Shown: positions 27,206 through 36,419 of the stretch, piece by piece | Layout: each line of letters starts with the position of its first letter | Position numbering within the stretch: the first letter of the stretch is position 1 | NCBI RefSeq assembly: GCF_007747995.1 | Contig: NZ_CP036276.1 | Coordinates: 3,587,001-3,651,000 of the forward strand | Direction: 5' to 3' | DNA: 64,000 nt | Source: Symmachiella dynata | GTDB taxonomy: Bacteria > Planctomycetota > Planctomycetia > Planctomycetales > Planctomycetaceae | Notes under the pieces: model-generated | What the model was told of the DNA's origin: nothing | Seen by the model: the letters and a program-made list of their open reading frames with translations, nothing else | Databases searched by the model: none | Position numbers and translations under genes: made by a program

Positions 27206-30200
27206 ATGGGGCATTTTATGAGTCGGCAGGATTTTCAACAAAAGCTCGATCGTATTCTGGGGTGTCCTGCGAACCTGCTAAGCCCGCGCCTGCGTCGCGC
27301 CCTCGGCTTTGACAAGGTTGAATACGATCTTTATATGGCCTCAGCGGACGGCCGCTCCAATATCCAGCAGAAGCTGGATCGTATTCTGGGAAGCGGAGCG
27401 GGCCAACTGCCGTCTCGGGTCAAACGTGGACTCGGTTTTGAGTCGTTGGAACAACGCTTAGTGATGAGCGCTACGTTGGGCGCCGGCGACGAAATCTTGA
27501 ACTGGACCGACGCCGATGGCAATACGCAAGCCCTGGATGTCACCAGCGGCAGTGTGGAAGTTCATTTCACTGATGACGTAGGGAATACCGGTGACATCAC
27601 CGAAGTGCGGTTGCTGTCCAATGGTGCCGGATTCGATGTCTCGACGTCGAACATCGATCTGATTAACTCCAACGGAAACCAACTCGGCGCTCTGAATATT
27701 GGCGTGAACGTTGGCGGAGAATTGGCCGATACCGATGGCACCGTCGATACGATCACGGCATCCACGTCTATTCAAGGTCCCCTCTTCGTCGATGGGGATG
27801 TTGGCAGCATTGATGTCGGCAGCGACGTACAGGACTCAATCACCGTCACCGGCGACCTCGATTCCATTCAAGTAGGTGGTGAAATTCTGGGCGATGTCTC
27901 CGCGGGAGAAGCTCAGGGGGAGTTTTCGTTATCCGATAACGACTTCTCGTACAATACAATGTTCAGCGAATCGAACGCCGTGACGTTCGACGGGGCCACA
28001 GATGGCATCGAGACGCTCGATGAATCCGCACAAGCGGTCCGTGCCATGTCGCCGTCGCAATTCCGGTATCTGACGGCAGAGCAAGTCCCGGATTTGTCTG
28101 TGGAACAAATCACCGGCATTACCAACGCGTATTACTTCTACAACATGTCGTCCGATGCGCGAGGCGCATTGAACGCCGAACAAGTGCAGGCGCTGGATAC
28201 GTCGATCGTAAACATCGGCTACTTGACGTCGGTGCAACGTGAGGACCTGACCATCGAGCAGGTGCAAGCTGTGTCAGTCCCCAACCTGCGGTACTTGCCG
28301 GCTTCGCAAGTGCAGCACATTACGGTCGATCAATTATCGGGCATCACCAACGCGTATTACTTCTACAACATGTCGTCCGACGCGCGAGGCGCATTGAACG
28401 CCGGACAAGTGCAGGCGCTCGATACGTCGATCGTGAACATCGGCTATCTCACGTCGGCGCAGCGTGAAGCCCTGACCGTCGAGCAAGTGCAAGCTGTGTC
28501 AGTCCCGAATCTGCGGTATCTGCCAGCATCGCAAGTGCAGCACATTACGGTTGATCAATTGTCGGGCATCACCAACGCGTATTATTTCTACAATATGTCG
28601 TCCGACGCGCGAGGCGCGTTGAATGCCGAACAAGTGCAGGCGCTGGATACGTCGATCGTAAACATCGGCTACTTGACGTCGGTGCAACGTGAGGACCTGA
28701 CCATCGAGCAGGTGCAAGCTGTGTCAGTCCCCAATCTGCGGTACTTGCCGGCATCGCAAGTGCAGCACATAACGGTTGATCAATTATCGGGCATCACCAA
28801 CGCATATTACTTCTACAATATGTCCTCTGATGCGCGGGGTGCGTTGAACGCCGAACAGGTGCAGGCGCTGGACACGTCGGTGATAAGCATTGGCTATCTG
28901 ACGACGGCGCAGCGTGAGGATTTGACGCCCGAGCAGGTACAAAATCTCTCAGCTGCGAATTTTCGTTATTTGCCCGCATCGCAAGTGCAGCATCTTTTGC
29001 TGGAACAACTTGCGGGGATCACGAATTCATATCACCTTCACAATATGTCAGTTGCGGCGCGAGACGCGTTGTCACATGCCCAAATTGGGGCTTTGAGTAG
29101 CACGTTGGGCGGGTTTGGCTACTCTGGGTCCGCCGGCGATGATTCACTGACAGGTAACGCAAACAGCAATCACATGGAGGGTTTGGATGGCGATGACACC
29201 ATTTCAGGTTTGGCCGGAAATGATGTGCTCAACGGTGGAGCCGGCGACGATGTGTTGCTGGGGGGTACCGGTGACGACCTATTGATTGGCGGCGGCGGAA
29301 ACGATGTGATGCAGGGGGAAGCGGGGGATGACACCTTTCGCTTCGACGGCGCAGCCGGGGGCGATGTGTATACGGTTAGTGGAGGCGAGGGGCAGGATGC
29401 GATCGACCTGCAAGATTTCTCTGTCGACGACATTCATGTTGAGGCGGATCGCATTCGCGTGAACCTCGACGGCGGTGGACAGTTTACGATTCATCACGAT
29501 GGTATCGAATCGATCGTGCTGTCCGATGGCAGCTATGCTATATCAGCATTCTTGTCGGTCAATGCGAGTTCACTGGATCTGATCGCGCATTGGAAACTGG
29601 ATGGGAACGCGACGGATGCGACTGGGAATGGACATGACGCCACAGTCCTGAATGGCGAAGGCGACGAGTTCACAACCGGCCTAGTCGGTGATGGTGCGGC
29701 GCATTTCGATGGCGAGAATGATCTCATCCAAACCCCCAGCGGCGAAAGCCCACAATTGACGGGCGATTACACGACATCAGTCTGGATCCGTCCCGATGCA
29801 TCGCAAAAAGACTGGGCCGGGATCTATGCGGCGACCAATGCCAGCGGCTCGACGAATCATTGGAATCTGCAATTCGACAATTCGGCGCAACGCAATATCG
29901 TCATCTATCACGCCAATAGCGGAAGTTGGGACACGGGAATTAATCTTGCGGATGTCGCCGACGGCGGATGGCACAATATCGTCGTGGTTCGAGAAGGAAC
30001 GACGATGTCGGTGTATCTCGACGGTGAACTGGCGAAGACGGGCACATACAATTCCAATCCGTTGGGCAATGCCGATCACTTCAATATCGGCGGCGAACGA
30101 ACAAGCTTGAACAAATACCTGTACTCAGGCGACATCGACGATGTACGCATCTATACCGGAGCGCAACCCGAAGACGTGCTTGAGTTCCTGTTTCAAACAG

Positions 30201-32011
30201 ATAATGACACGCCGCAAACAACGGGAATCAGCGACGTCAACGTGACGGAAGATGCGGCCGATACCGTGATCAATCTCCACGATGCGTTTAGCGACCAGGA
30301 GGATACCGACGGCGAACTCACGTATGACGTCAAATGGATCACGAACGCAGCGTTGTTTGACGGAATGATCATCGACAATGCGGGCAATCTGACAATCGAC
30401 TACGCCGCCAACGCTTCCGGCACAGCGGAGATCACGATTCGTGCGACTGATGCGGATGGAAAGTTTGTCGAATCGACATTCCTCGTCAACGTTGAGGCCG
30501 AGAACGACACCCCGGAAACATCGGGATTGTCCGACGTCCATGTCACGGAAGATGCAGTCGATACAGTGATCAATCTGTTTGATGCATTCAGCGATGTCGA
30601 AGATGCGGACAGTGATCTGACATTCAGCATTGAAGGCAACTCCAATCCTGCATTGTTTGACGGCGTCACGCTTGATGCTTCAGGGAAATTAACACTCAAT
30701 TACGCGGCCAACGCATTCGGCACAGCGGAAATCACGATTCGTGCGATGGATGCGGAGGGGGAGTCTGTTGAATCGACATTCACCGTCAATGTGGCTGCCG
30801 AGAATGATGGCCCTGTGACGACTGGTTTGGATGTCGTCAACGTGACCGAGGGGGCTAACGATACGACCATTGACCTGACCGCCGCCTTCGACGACGTTGA
30901 GGATGGGGCTGATGGCTTAAGCTACAGCGTAGCGGGGAACACAAACGCCGCCCTATTCGATGCAGTGACAATCGACGGAGACGGGAATCTGACGCTGGAC
31001 TATTCGGATAAGGTGTCTGGTTCGGCGGAGATCACGATTCGCGCGACGGATGCGGGGGGGAAATATGTGGAATCGACCTTCATGGTCAACGTCGCAGCCG
31101 CGCCGGTGATTGTGCAAGAGAGCAACGAAGAACTTGTTGAAGAGTCAGAAGTTGTTGAGTTGCTTGGCGATGAAACGGAGCCGACTGACGAAACGGAGCC
31201 GACTGTCGACACAGTGAACGATTTGATGAACAAATATTTCAATGACGCTGTGCCCCGGCAGGCCGGAATTCGTTGGTTCTCCACGACGGATGAATTTAAT
31301 TTGCCGGCAACGTTCCTGAACGGCGCTTCCAAGAACGATGTCCCGTTAGGGTTGCTGTCCCAGTCCTATTCAGGATTTCATGATTTCAATGACTATTTCA
31401 AGGATGCACAGTCGCCTGAATTCTACGGCAACAACGATCCGCTCTACGACCAAAGCCAATACGGGTCCGGCCAAGAGGCGCTCGAGGAATGGCTGAAGAA
31501 GCATCGACTGCGAACGGGCGACAGCAAACCCGTTGAGACTCCTCCGGGGCAAGCCGACGGTGACGCACCGGTCGAGGGCTACAATTATGAAGGTGCAAAT
31601 GGGCACGAAAAAAAGCATGTGTCGCATCAACCTGAGGCGGCCGATGAGTCGGGGCAACTCAACGAGTGGGATGTGGACCAAGCCCGGAAACTGATCCACG
31701 AGGATGGTCAGGAGTTGCTTTCTCCGGGGCTATCATCGAATGAGGCGACACCGTCACAAGCGTTGTCCGATCACAGGGTCACGGAAAACGCTGCGATTGT
31801 CGGCTCATCGATAGACCTGGAGTCGGCTGATACGGACAATTCTGAGCAAAACGTCGGCTTTTTTGAGCGCGGTGTCGAATTGTTAGCTGCCGCCGCAGGA
31901 GCTGTGGTTGTGGGATCATCAATCCGCGGTAGCGACGATGACGTCGACGTCACTGCTTCATCCATCGCGCCGCGCGATCGGGGGCGTCAAAACGACCCGC
32001 CGCGCCCATAG
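27206..32011 (+). CDS. Giant LEPR-XLL-type repeat surface protein
   Basis: A 1601-residue modular protein. The N-terminus holds a duplicated module starting QQKLDRILG at residues 11 and 54; the second copy runs into a LEPR-XLL-like motif, 'FESLEQRLVMSA' (78-89), typical of exported planctomycete giants. Then come a beta-rich region (about 90-260), five 75-residue repeats (about 281-640), glycine/aspartate RTX-like calcium-binding nonapeptides ('GGAGDDVLLGGTGDDLLIGG', about 642-712), a LamG/concanavalin-like domain (about 785-995), and three 100-residue cadherin-like repeats (about 1000-1297, each beginning near 'TGxxDVxVTE'). The acidic C-terminal region (1300-1601) is unrecognised. No LPXTG or PEP-CTERM anchor is seen. 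A second ATG at 27218 is an alternative start. Calcium-dependent adhesion or envelope structure is the likely role (inference). Confidence 0.92.
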   Translation: MGHFMSRQDFQQKLDRILGCPANLLSPRLRRALGFDKVEYDLYMASADGRSNIQQKLDRILGSGAGQLPSRVKRGLGFESLEQRLVMSATLGAGDEILNWTDADGNTQALDVTSGSVEVHFTDDVGNTGDITEVRLLSNGAGFDVSTSNIDLINSNGNQLGALNIGVNVGGELADTDGTVDTITASTSIQGPLFVDGDVGSIDVGSDVQDSITVTGDLDSIQVGGEILGDVSAGEAQGEFSLSDNDFSYNTMFSESNAVTFDGATDGIETLDESAQAVRAMSPSQFRYLTAEQVPDLSVEQITGITNAYYFYNMSSDARGALNAEQVQALDTSIVNIGYLTSVQREDLTIEQVQAVSVPNLRYLPASQVQHITVDQLSGITNAYYFYNMSSDARGALNAGQVQALDTSIVNIGYLTSAQREALTVEQVQAVSVPNLRYLPASQVQHITVDQLSGITNAYYFYNMSSDARGALNAEQVQALDTSIVNIGYLTSVQREDLTIEQVQAVSVPNLRYLPASQVQHITVDQLSGITNAYYFYNMSSDARGALNAEQVQALDTSVISIGYLTTAQREDLTPEQVQNLSAANFRYLPASQVQHLLLEQLAGITNSYHLHNMSVAARDALSHAQIGALSSTLGGFGYSGSAGDDSLTGNANSNHMEGLDGDDTISGLAGNDVLNGGAGDDVLLGGTGDDLLIGGGGNDVMQGEAGDDTFRFDGAAGGDVYTVSGGEGQDAIDLQDFSVDDIHVEADRIRVNLDGGGQFTIHHDGIESIVLSDGSYAISAFLSVNASSLDLIAHWKLDGNATDATGNGHDATVLNGEGDEFTTGLVGDGAAHFDGENDLIQTPSGESPQLTGDYTTSVWIRPDASQKDWAGIYAATNASGSTNHWNLQFDNSAQRNIVIYHANSGSWDTGINLADVADGGWHNIVVVREGTTMSVYLDGELAKTGTYNSNPLGNADHFNIGGERTSLNKYLYSGDIDDVRIYTGAQPEDVLEFLFQTDNDTPQTTGISDVNVTEDAADTVINLHDAFSDQEDTDGELTYDVKWITNAALFDGMIIDNAGNLTIDYAANASGTAEITIRATDADGKFVESTFLVNVEAENDTPETSGLSDVHVTEDAVDTVINLFDAFSDVEDADSDLTFSIEGNSNPALFDGVTLDASGKLTLNYAANAFGTAEITIRAMDAEGESVESTFTVNVAAENDGPVTTGLDVVNVTEGANDTTIDLTAAFDDVEDGADGLSYSVAGNTNAALFDAVTIDGDGNLTLDYSDKVSGSAEITIRATDAGGKYVESTFMVNVAAAPVIVQESNEELVEESEVVELLGDETEPTDETEPTVDTVNDLMNKYFNDAVPRQAGIRWFSTTDEFNLPATFLNGASKNDVPLGLLSQSYSGFHDFNDYFKDAQSPEFYGNNDPLYDQSQYGSGQEALEEWLKKHRLRTGDSKPVETPPGQADGDAPVEGYNYEGANGHEKKHVSHQPEAADESGQLNEWDVDQARKLIHEDGQELLSPGLSSNEATPSQALSDHRVTENAAIVGSSIDLESADTDNSEQNVGFFERGVELLAAAAGAVVVGSSIRGSDDDVDVTASSIAPRDRGRQNDPPRP
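28046..29120 (+). repeat. Tandem 225-bp coding repeats (75 residues each)
   Basis: Five consecutive units begin near 28046, 28271, 28496, 28721 and 28946, spaced exactly 225 bp. Each unit contains 'GITNAYYFYNMSSDARGALN' and LT/EQVQ-type half repeats. Units 1 and 3 are identical over more than 100 bp at their 3' halves while unit 2 differs, giving an A-B-A pattern. Unit 5 is diverged. Confidence 0.93.
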
Positions 32012-32287
32012 CCTGCGATTGCCCCATTGGGGGCGATTTGAATCGGGGCAGACTCTTCTTGTGGTGAATTCCGGGTTGAAATCTGGAATCGCACTTACGC
32101 AAAACGTGCATCGGGCGATATGATCCGTTAGGATACGACGTCGTCATCTTGCAACGCTTCGCTTGGTCAACCACGGCCCAGCTTGGGTCCGCCAGTGCGC
32201 TGAGCATTCTTAAGTGGTGCCGGTGCCCTTTCGTGGCGTGATGAAGACGTCCTGATTTGTCCCGAATCCAACAGGGAGGCCGATCAA

Positions 32288-34009
32288 ATGAGTGTCGTAC
32301 AAGCTACCAGCGAACAAAAATACCATACGTCGCTCGATGAAATCGATCGCGCTTTAGAGGAATTAGAGGCCGCCAAGTCCCGATTCCAACAGACTTCGCT
32401 CAACGAGTGGATGAACCTCGTCGAAAGCTGCATTCCCACCGTTGTCGACAGCGCGCGCGAATGGGTCGATGCGGCTTGCCAAGCGAAGGGGATCGCTCCG
32501 GGGAGTACAATCCGGGCCGAAGAAATCACGGCCGGGCCGGCAGCGGCGCTGCGCTACTTGCGGTTACTGCATGACAGCCTGAAGGATATCGCCAAACAGG
32601 GCCGCCCACAGCTTCCCGGACCAATTCGGCAGGAACCGGGCGGGCGTTTGTTCGTACGATTGGCTCCGGTCAAGCGTCGTCACGATGCCTTGTTGTTCAC
32701 GGGAACGACTTCCGATGCCTACATGGCAGCAGGCGTTACCGCCGAAAGCGTGGCTGTGCAAGAAATGCCTCCGCACCTGAGCGGACAAGGGGGCTCGCCA
32801 CGGATTTCGTTGGTCTTGGGTGCCGGCAACGTCTCCTCGATTGCCATGACTGATACGCTGACAAAAATCTTTCAGGATGGCTGTCTGGTCTTACTGAAGA
32901 TGAATCCGGTGAATGAGTACTTGGGACCCATTTTTGCAAAGGGCTTGGCACCGCTCGTGGATGCAGGATTCTTAAGAATCATTTATGGCGGGGCAGAAGC
33001 GGGGCAACATGCGATCGCCCACAAATCGACGGACGAAGTACATATCACCGGCTCGAACTTCAGCCACGACGCGATTGTGTGGGGGCCTCCCGGGCCGGAA
33101 CAGGACCGTCGCAAACGGGAAAACGATCCGGTCTTGGATAAACCGATCACCAGCGAATTGGGCAACGTCACGCCCTGGATCGTCGTTCCCGGCGACTACA
33201 CGGAAAAGCAACTTCAGTTTCAAGCGGAAAACCTGGCGGCTTCGGTGATGAACAACGTGTCGTTCAACTGCTTGGCGACGAAGGTTATTGTCACCTGGCG
33301 CGACTGGCCGGACCGGCAACGATTTCTTGATAAACTCCAAGCGATTTTCGACAGCACGCCGCCCCGTCAAGCCTACTATCCAGGAGCAGCGGACCGCTTC
33401 CGGGAATTCGCCGGCAAGGAACCCACCGGTGTTCCCGAAGGGACATTGCCCTGGACTTTGATTCGCGACATCAATCCGGATGAGTCTCCGATGTATGTCG
33501 AGCGGGAATCGTTTGTGTGCGTGACGACCGAAACCGCACTGGAGGCCGACTCGCCGCAAGATTTCCTCAAAGTCGCCGCCGATTTTACGGAGAACCGTTT
33601 GTGGGGCACATTGTGCGCTGCCGTGATGGTGCCGCAATCATTTCGCAAGTCGGGAGAAAACAAAAAATTATTCGACGAGTTTCTGGCCCGACTGCGTTAC
33701 GGGGCCATCGGCGTGAATCAATGGCCTGGATTGGTCTACGGATTGATGACGCCGCCCTGGGGGGGACATCCCGGTTCGACGCTCGACGATCCGCAAAGCG
33801 GCGTGGGCTGGGTGCACAATACATTTTTACTGGACGGCATCGAAAAGACCATTACCGAAGGACCGCTGACCGCTTCCCCCAAACCGGTTTGGTTTCCAAC
33901 CCATAAGAACCCCGAACCGATTTCTTGGAAGCTGGTCGACTTTTATGCCAAGCCCTCGACGTGGAACTTAGTGCGCCTGCTCGGTTCGGCTGTCAAAAAT
34001 GGCCTCTGA
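32288..34009 (+). CDS. Aldehyde dehydrogenase family protein
   Basis: A 573-residue NAD(P)-dependent dehydrogenase-like protein. A roughly 110-residue helical extension precedes the ALDH fold. Nucleotide-binding segments include 'SLVLGAGNVSSIAMTDTLTK' and 'LLKMNPVNEYLGPIFAKGL'. The catalytic region is divergent: the general-base glutamate lies in 'SELGNVTPWIVVPGD' and the nucleophile cysteine in 'NNVSFNCLATKVI'. An insertion with many prolines lies after the cysteine. GGGAGG upstream of the ATG supports the start. It is followed at about 100 bp by a DUF1080 gene. The substrate cannot be inferred. Confidence 0.82.
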   Translation: MSVVQATSEQKYHTSLDEIDRALEELEAAKSRFQQTSLNEWMNLVESCIPTVVDSAREWVDAACQAKGIAPGSTIRAEEITAGPAAALRYLRLLHDSLKDIAKQGRPQLPGPIRQEPGGRLFVRLAPVKRRHDALLFTGTTSDAYMAAGVTAESVAVQEMPPHLSGQGGSPRISLVLGAGNVSSIAMTDTLTKIFQDGCLVLLKMNPVNEYLGPIFAKGLAPLVDAGFLRIIYGGAEAGQHAIAHKSTDEVHITGSNFSHDAIVWGPPGPEQDRRKRENDPVLDKPITSELGNVTPWIVVPGDYTEKQLQFQAENLAASVMNNVSFNCLATKVIVTWRDWPDRQRFLDKLQAIFDSTPPRQAYYPGAADRFREFAGKEPTGVPEGTLPWTLIRDINPDESPMYVERESFVCVTTETALEADSPQDFLKVAADFTENRLWGTLCAAVMVPQSFRKSGENKKLFDEFLARLRYGAIGVNQWPGLVYGLMTPPWGGHPGSTLDDPQSGVGWVHNTFLLDGIEKTITEGPLTASPKPVWFPTHKNPEPISWKLVDFYAKPSTWNLVRLLGSAVKNGL

Positions 34010-34108
34010 TTTGTGGTTGTAAACTTTCCACGCAGCTGGCTGGTTTGCGTGGGATCGATTCGCGGACTCGTTCTTAATGGTTGTCCCAATTTTTCAGGAA
34101 TGTCATCA

Positions 34109-34774
34109 ATGCAGCGACTGTTCCCCTGGAGTCTTCTATGTGTCTGTCTGATTGGGCTTTCGGGCCTTGTCTCCGTGCACGCTCAAGATCAACCGAAAAA
34201 GGTTGGAGCAACCGAACCGGGATTTCAATCGATCTTTAACGGCAAAGACCTCACGGGCTGGGAGGGGAATCTTAAGCTTTGGAAAGTGCGCAATGGAATG
34301 ATCGTCGGCGATTCGCCCGGAATACGTCAAAACGAGTTTCTCGCCACCAAAAAACAATATGGTGATTTTGAATTGCGGCTGGAGTTTAAATTACATGGCG
34401 GCTCGGGCAATTCAGGAGTCCAGTTCCGGACCCGTCGCGTTCCCGAGAGTAGCGAAGTTGAAGGGTATCAGGCGGACATTGGGGAGAACTATTGGGGGTG
34501 TCTTTACGACGAACATCGCCGCCGCAAAGTGTTGGCCCAAGCCGGGCCGGAATTGAAGGATGTCTTAAAAAAGGACGACTGGAACGAGTACGTCATCCGC
34601 GCGCAGGGCGACCACATTGTGCTCAAGATCAACGGCGTTACGACTGTCGATTATCATGAAAAGGATCCGCAGATTGCCCGTTCGGGGATTATTGCGGTGC
34701 AGGTCCATAGCGGCCCACCGCTGCGAGTCGACTTTCGGAAACTGAGGATTCGCGAGTTGAACAAAAACAAATAG
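34109..34774 (+). CDS. Secreted DUF1080 (3-keto-disaccharide hydrolase-like) protein
   Basis: A 221-residue protein with a signal peptide (hydrophobic core 'LLCVCLIGLSGLVSVHA') and a single DUF1080 domain: 'GFQSIFNGKDLTGWEG' at the start, 'GSGNSGVQFRTRRV' in the middle, and 'SGIIAVQVHSGPPLRVDFRK' at the end, all characteristic. The family has a concanavalin-like beta-sandwich. Some members hydrolyse 3-keto-glucosides, and the fold is greatly expanded in planctomycetes. The ATG at 34109 is chosen because CAGGA lies 9 nt upstream and the signal peptide begins there; the frame opens earlier, at 34013. Confidence 0.88.
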   Translation: MQRLFPWSLLCVCLIGLSGLVSVHAQDQPKKVGATEPGFQSIFNGKDLTGWEGNLKLWKVRNGMIVGDSPGIRQNEFLATKKQYGDFELRLEFKLHGGSGNSGVQFRTRRVPESSEVEGYQADIGENYWGCLYDEHRRRKVLAQAGPELKDVLKKDDWNEYVIRAQGDHIVLKINGVTTVDYHEKDPQIARSGIIAVQVHSGPPLRVDFRKLRIRELNKNK

Positions 34775-34869
34775 CTCCGCGCTGGTCACGATTGCCCATT
34801 TACTAAACCTAGTATTGTTTCGAGAAGCCTCGACGCCGGTCACGGTTGGCCCATTCACCGGGGATTTTG

Positions 34870-36291
34870 ATGACAGAGGATAGACTGACGTATCGGCAGG
34901 CCATCGATTATTTGATGGGGCGGATCAACTACGAACGTTTGGGAGCTCACCAGTATTCGGCGCGCGATTTGAAACTCGACCGCATGGGGGCGCTGTTAGA
35001 AGTCTTGGGCAACCCACAAGATTCGCTGCCGGCTGTGCATATTGCAGGGACCAAGGGCAAAGGTTCGACGGCGATGATGACCGCGGCGATGCTCACCGCG
35101 GCCGGATATCGCGTCGGCTTGTACACATCGCCGCACATCACGCGACTGGAAGAACGGATGACGGTCAATGGCCGACCGCCGAGTGAAGCGGAAATGGTTT
35201 CGCTGACGTCTCAGTTGCGGACCGCGGTAGAGGCCGTCGATGCGCAAGGTGAATTGGGGCCGCTGACGTATTTTGAAATACTCACGGCGATGGCTTGGCT
35301 GCTGTTTCGCCGTGAGAATGTGGATATCGTCGTCTTGGAGGTGGGACTGGGGGGCCGTTTGGATTCCACCAATCTTTGCCGACCAGAAGTGACGGTCATC
35401 ACCAGCATCAGCTTGGACCACACTCAAATCTTAGGGTCGACCTTGGATAAAATCGCTCGCGAAAAAGCGGGCATTTTGAAGCCGGGCATTCCGTTGATTT
35501 GCGGCGTGACTGACCCCCTGCCCCGAGAAGCCATTGAGCAAATTGCCACTGAACGCGGCGTACCAATTGTGCAACTGGGGCAGGAGTTGAGCTTTCAATA
35601 CACATCCCAAAGTGACTCTGTGTCGCCACCGCAGGGAGTGGGGGGAACGTTGTCAGTGACCGTCGGAGAGCAGGTCTTTTCGGACATCCGGCTACAAGTG
35701 TTGGGGGCTCATCAAGCTCATAACGCGGCGATGGCGACGGCAGCGGTTTTGCAGTTGCAGGAGCGGGGCTGGAACATTCCCACGTCGGCGATTTACTCCG
35801 GGTTGCAAGCGGTCACCTGTCCGGTGCGAATGGAGGTGATCCGAACTGACCCACTGACGATCTTGGACGCGGCCCACAACATGGCATCGATCCGTGCTTT
35901 TGGCGAAAGCATTCAGAGCACCTTTGCCAATCAGCGAAAACTCTTAATCTTTGCGACGACAAAGGACAAACCGGTCGAAGAGATGCTGCGCTATTTAATG
36001 CCACGCTTCGATCAGGTCGTGTTGACGCAATATCTCAACAATCCGCGCCGGTTAGGGGTTCGTGAATTGTCCGCTGTGGCGCGCGAGGTGACCGAGAGCG
36101 AATTCGTCGTGGCCGAAAGTCCCCAAGAGGCTTGGAAGATTGCAGCGGGGCAAGCGTCCAGCATGGATTTGATTTGTGTGGCGGGTTCGTTTTTTATCGC
36201 CGCTGAAGTGCGCGAAATCTTGTTGGCGCAGCCGACAGAGATGGGAGATTCGGCGGAGCAAGCCTCGACGGTGATTGGGCCACCTTGCTGA
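34870..36291 (+). CDS. folC: Folylpolyglutamate synthase / dihydrofolate synthase
   Basis: A 473-residue Mur-ligase-family enzyme that ATP-dependently adds glutamate to folates (and, if bifunctional, to dihydropteroate). The P-loop is AGTKGKGST (59-67). 'YTSPHITRLEERMTVNG' and 'VGLGGRLDSTN' follow, then 'SISLDHTQILGSTLDKIARE' with the metal-binding HTQ, 'KAGILKPG', and 'ILDAAHNMASIRAF' in the C-terminal domain. The length is slightly above the usual 420-450. The ATG at 34870 is chosen; the frame opens at a TTG (34846) without a ribosome site. The C-terminal tail of about 20 residues beyond the core looks unstructured. Confidence 0.93.
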   Translation: MTEDRLTYRQAIDYLMGRINYERLGAHQYSARDLKLDRMGALLEVLGNPQDSLPAVHIAGTKGKGSTAMMTAAMLTAAGYRVGLYTSPHITRLEERMTVNGRPPSEAEMVSLTSQLRTAVEAVDAQGELGPLTYFEILTAMAWLLFRRENVDIVVLEVGLGGRLDSTNLCRPEVTVITSISLDHTQILGSTLDKIAREKAGILKPGIPLICGVTDPLPREAIEQIATERGVPIVQLGQELSFQYTSQSDSVSPPQGVGGTLSVTVGEQVFSDIRLQVLGAHQAHNAAMATAAVLQLQERGWNIPTSAIYSGLQAVTCPVRMEVIRTDPLTILDAAHNMASIRAFGESIQSTFANQRKLLIFATTKDKPVEEMLRYLMPRFDQVVLTQYLNNPRRLGVRELSAVAREVTESEFVVAESPQEAWKIAAGQASSMDLICVAGSFFIAAEVREILLAQPTEMGDSAEQASTVIGPPC

Positions 36292-36342
36292 GATGCTGCC
36301 ACTTTGCCCAATAATGCATCAACGCCCAGTAATGCATCAACG

Positions 36343-36375
36343 AAAAAGGCGACTGCCGTTTTAACGACAGCCGCC
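36343..36375 (-). terminator. Rho-independent terminator of the PilM operon
   Basis: On the minus strand a 12-bp stem (with two G-U pairs) and a 4-nt loop (36348-36375) runs directly into TTTTT (36343-36347). It lies 45 nt past the last operon stop codon. Confidence 0.88.
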
Positions 36376-36419
36376 CGATTGATTGTCAGACCTCATTTGT
36401 CATAATCGTGACGCGTGGG

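Noticed and set aside
28046-29120. CRISPR-like periodic repeats
   Set aside because: The repeats are 225 bp, in frame, and translate to protein repeats. There are no short repeats with unique spacers.
31370-31699. Minus-strand frame inside the giant protein gene
   Set aside because: It is a shadow of well-supported coding sequence and has no family resemblance.
32028-32047. Possible terminator after the giant protein gene (attgcccc/gggggcgat)
   Set aside because: The stem is short and only a weak T run follows, so I could not support it as a terminator.
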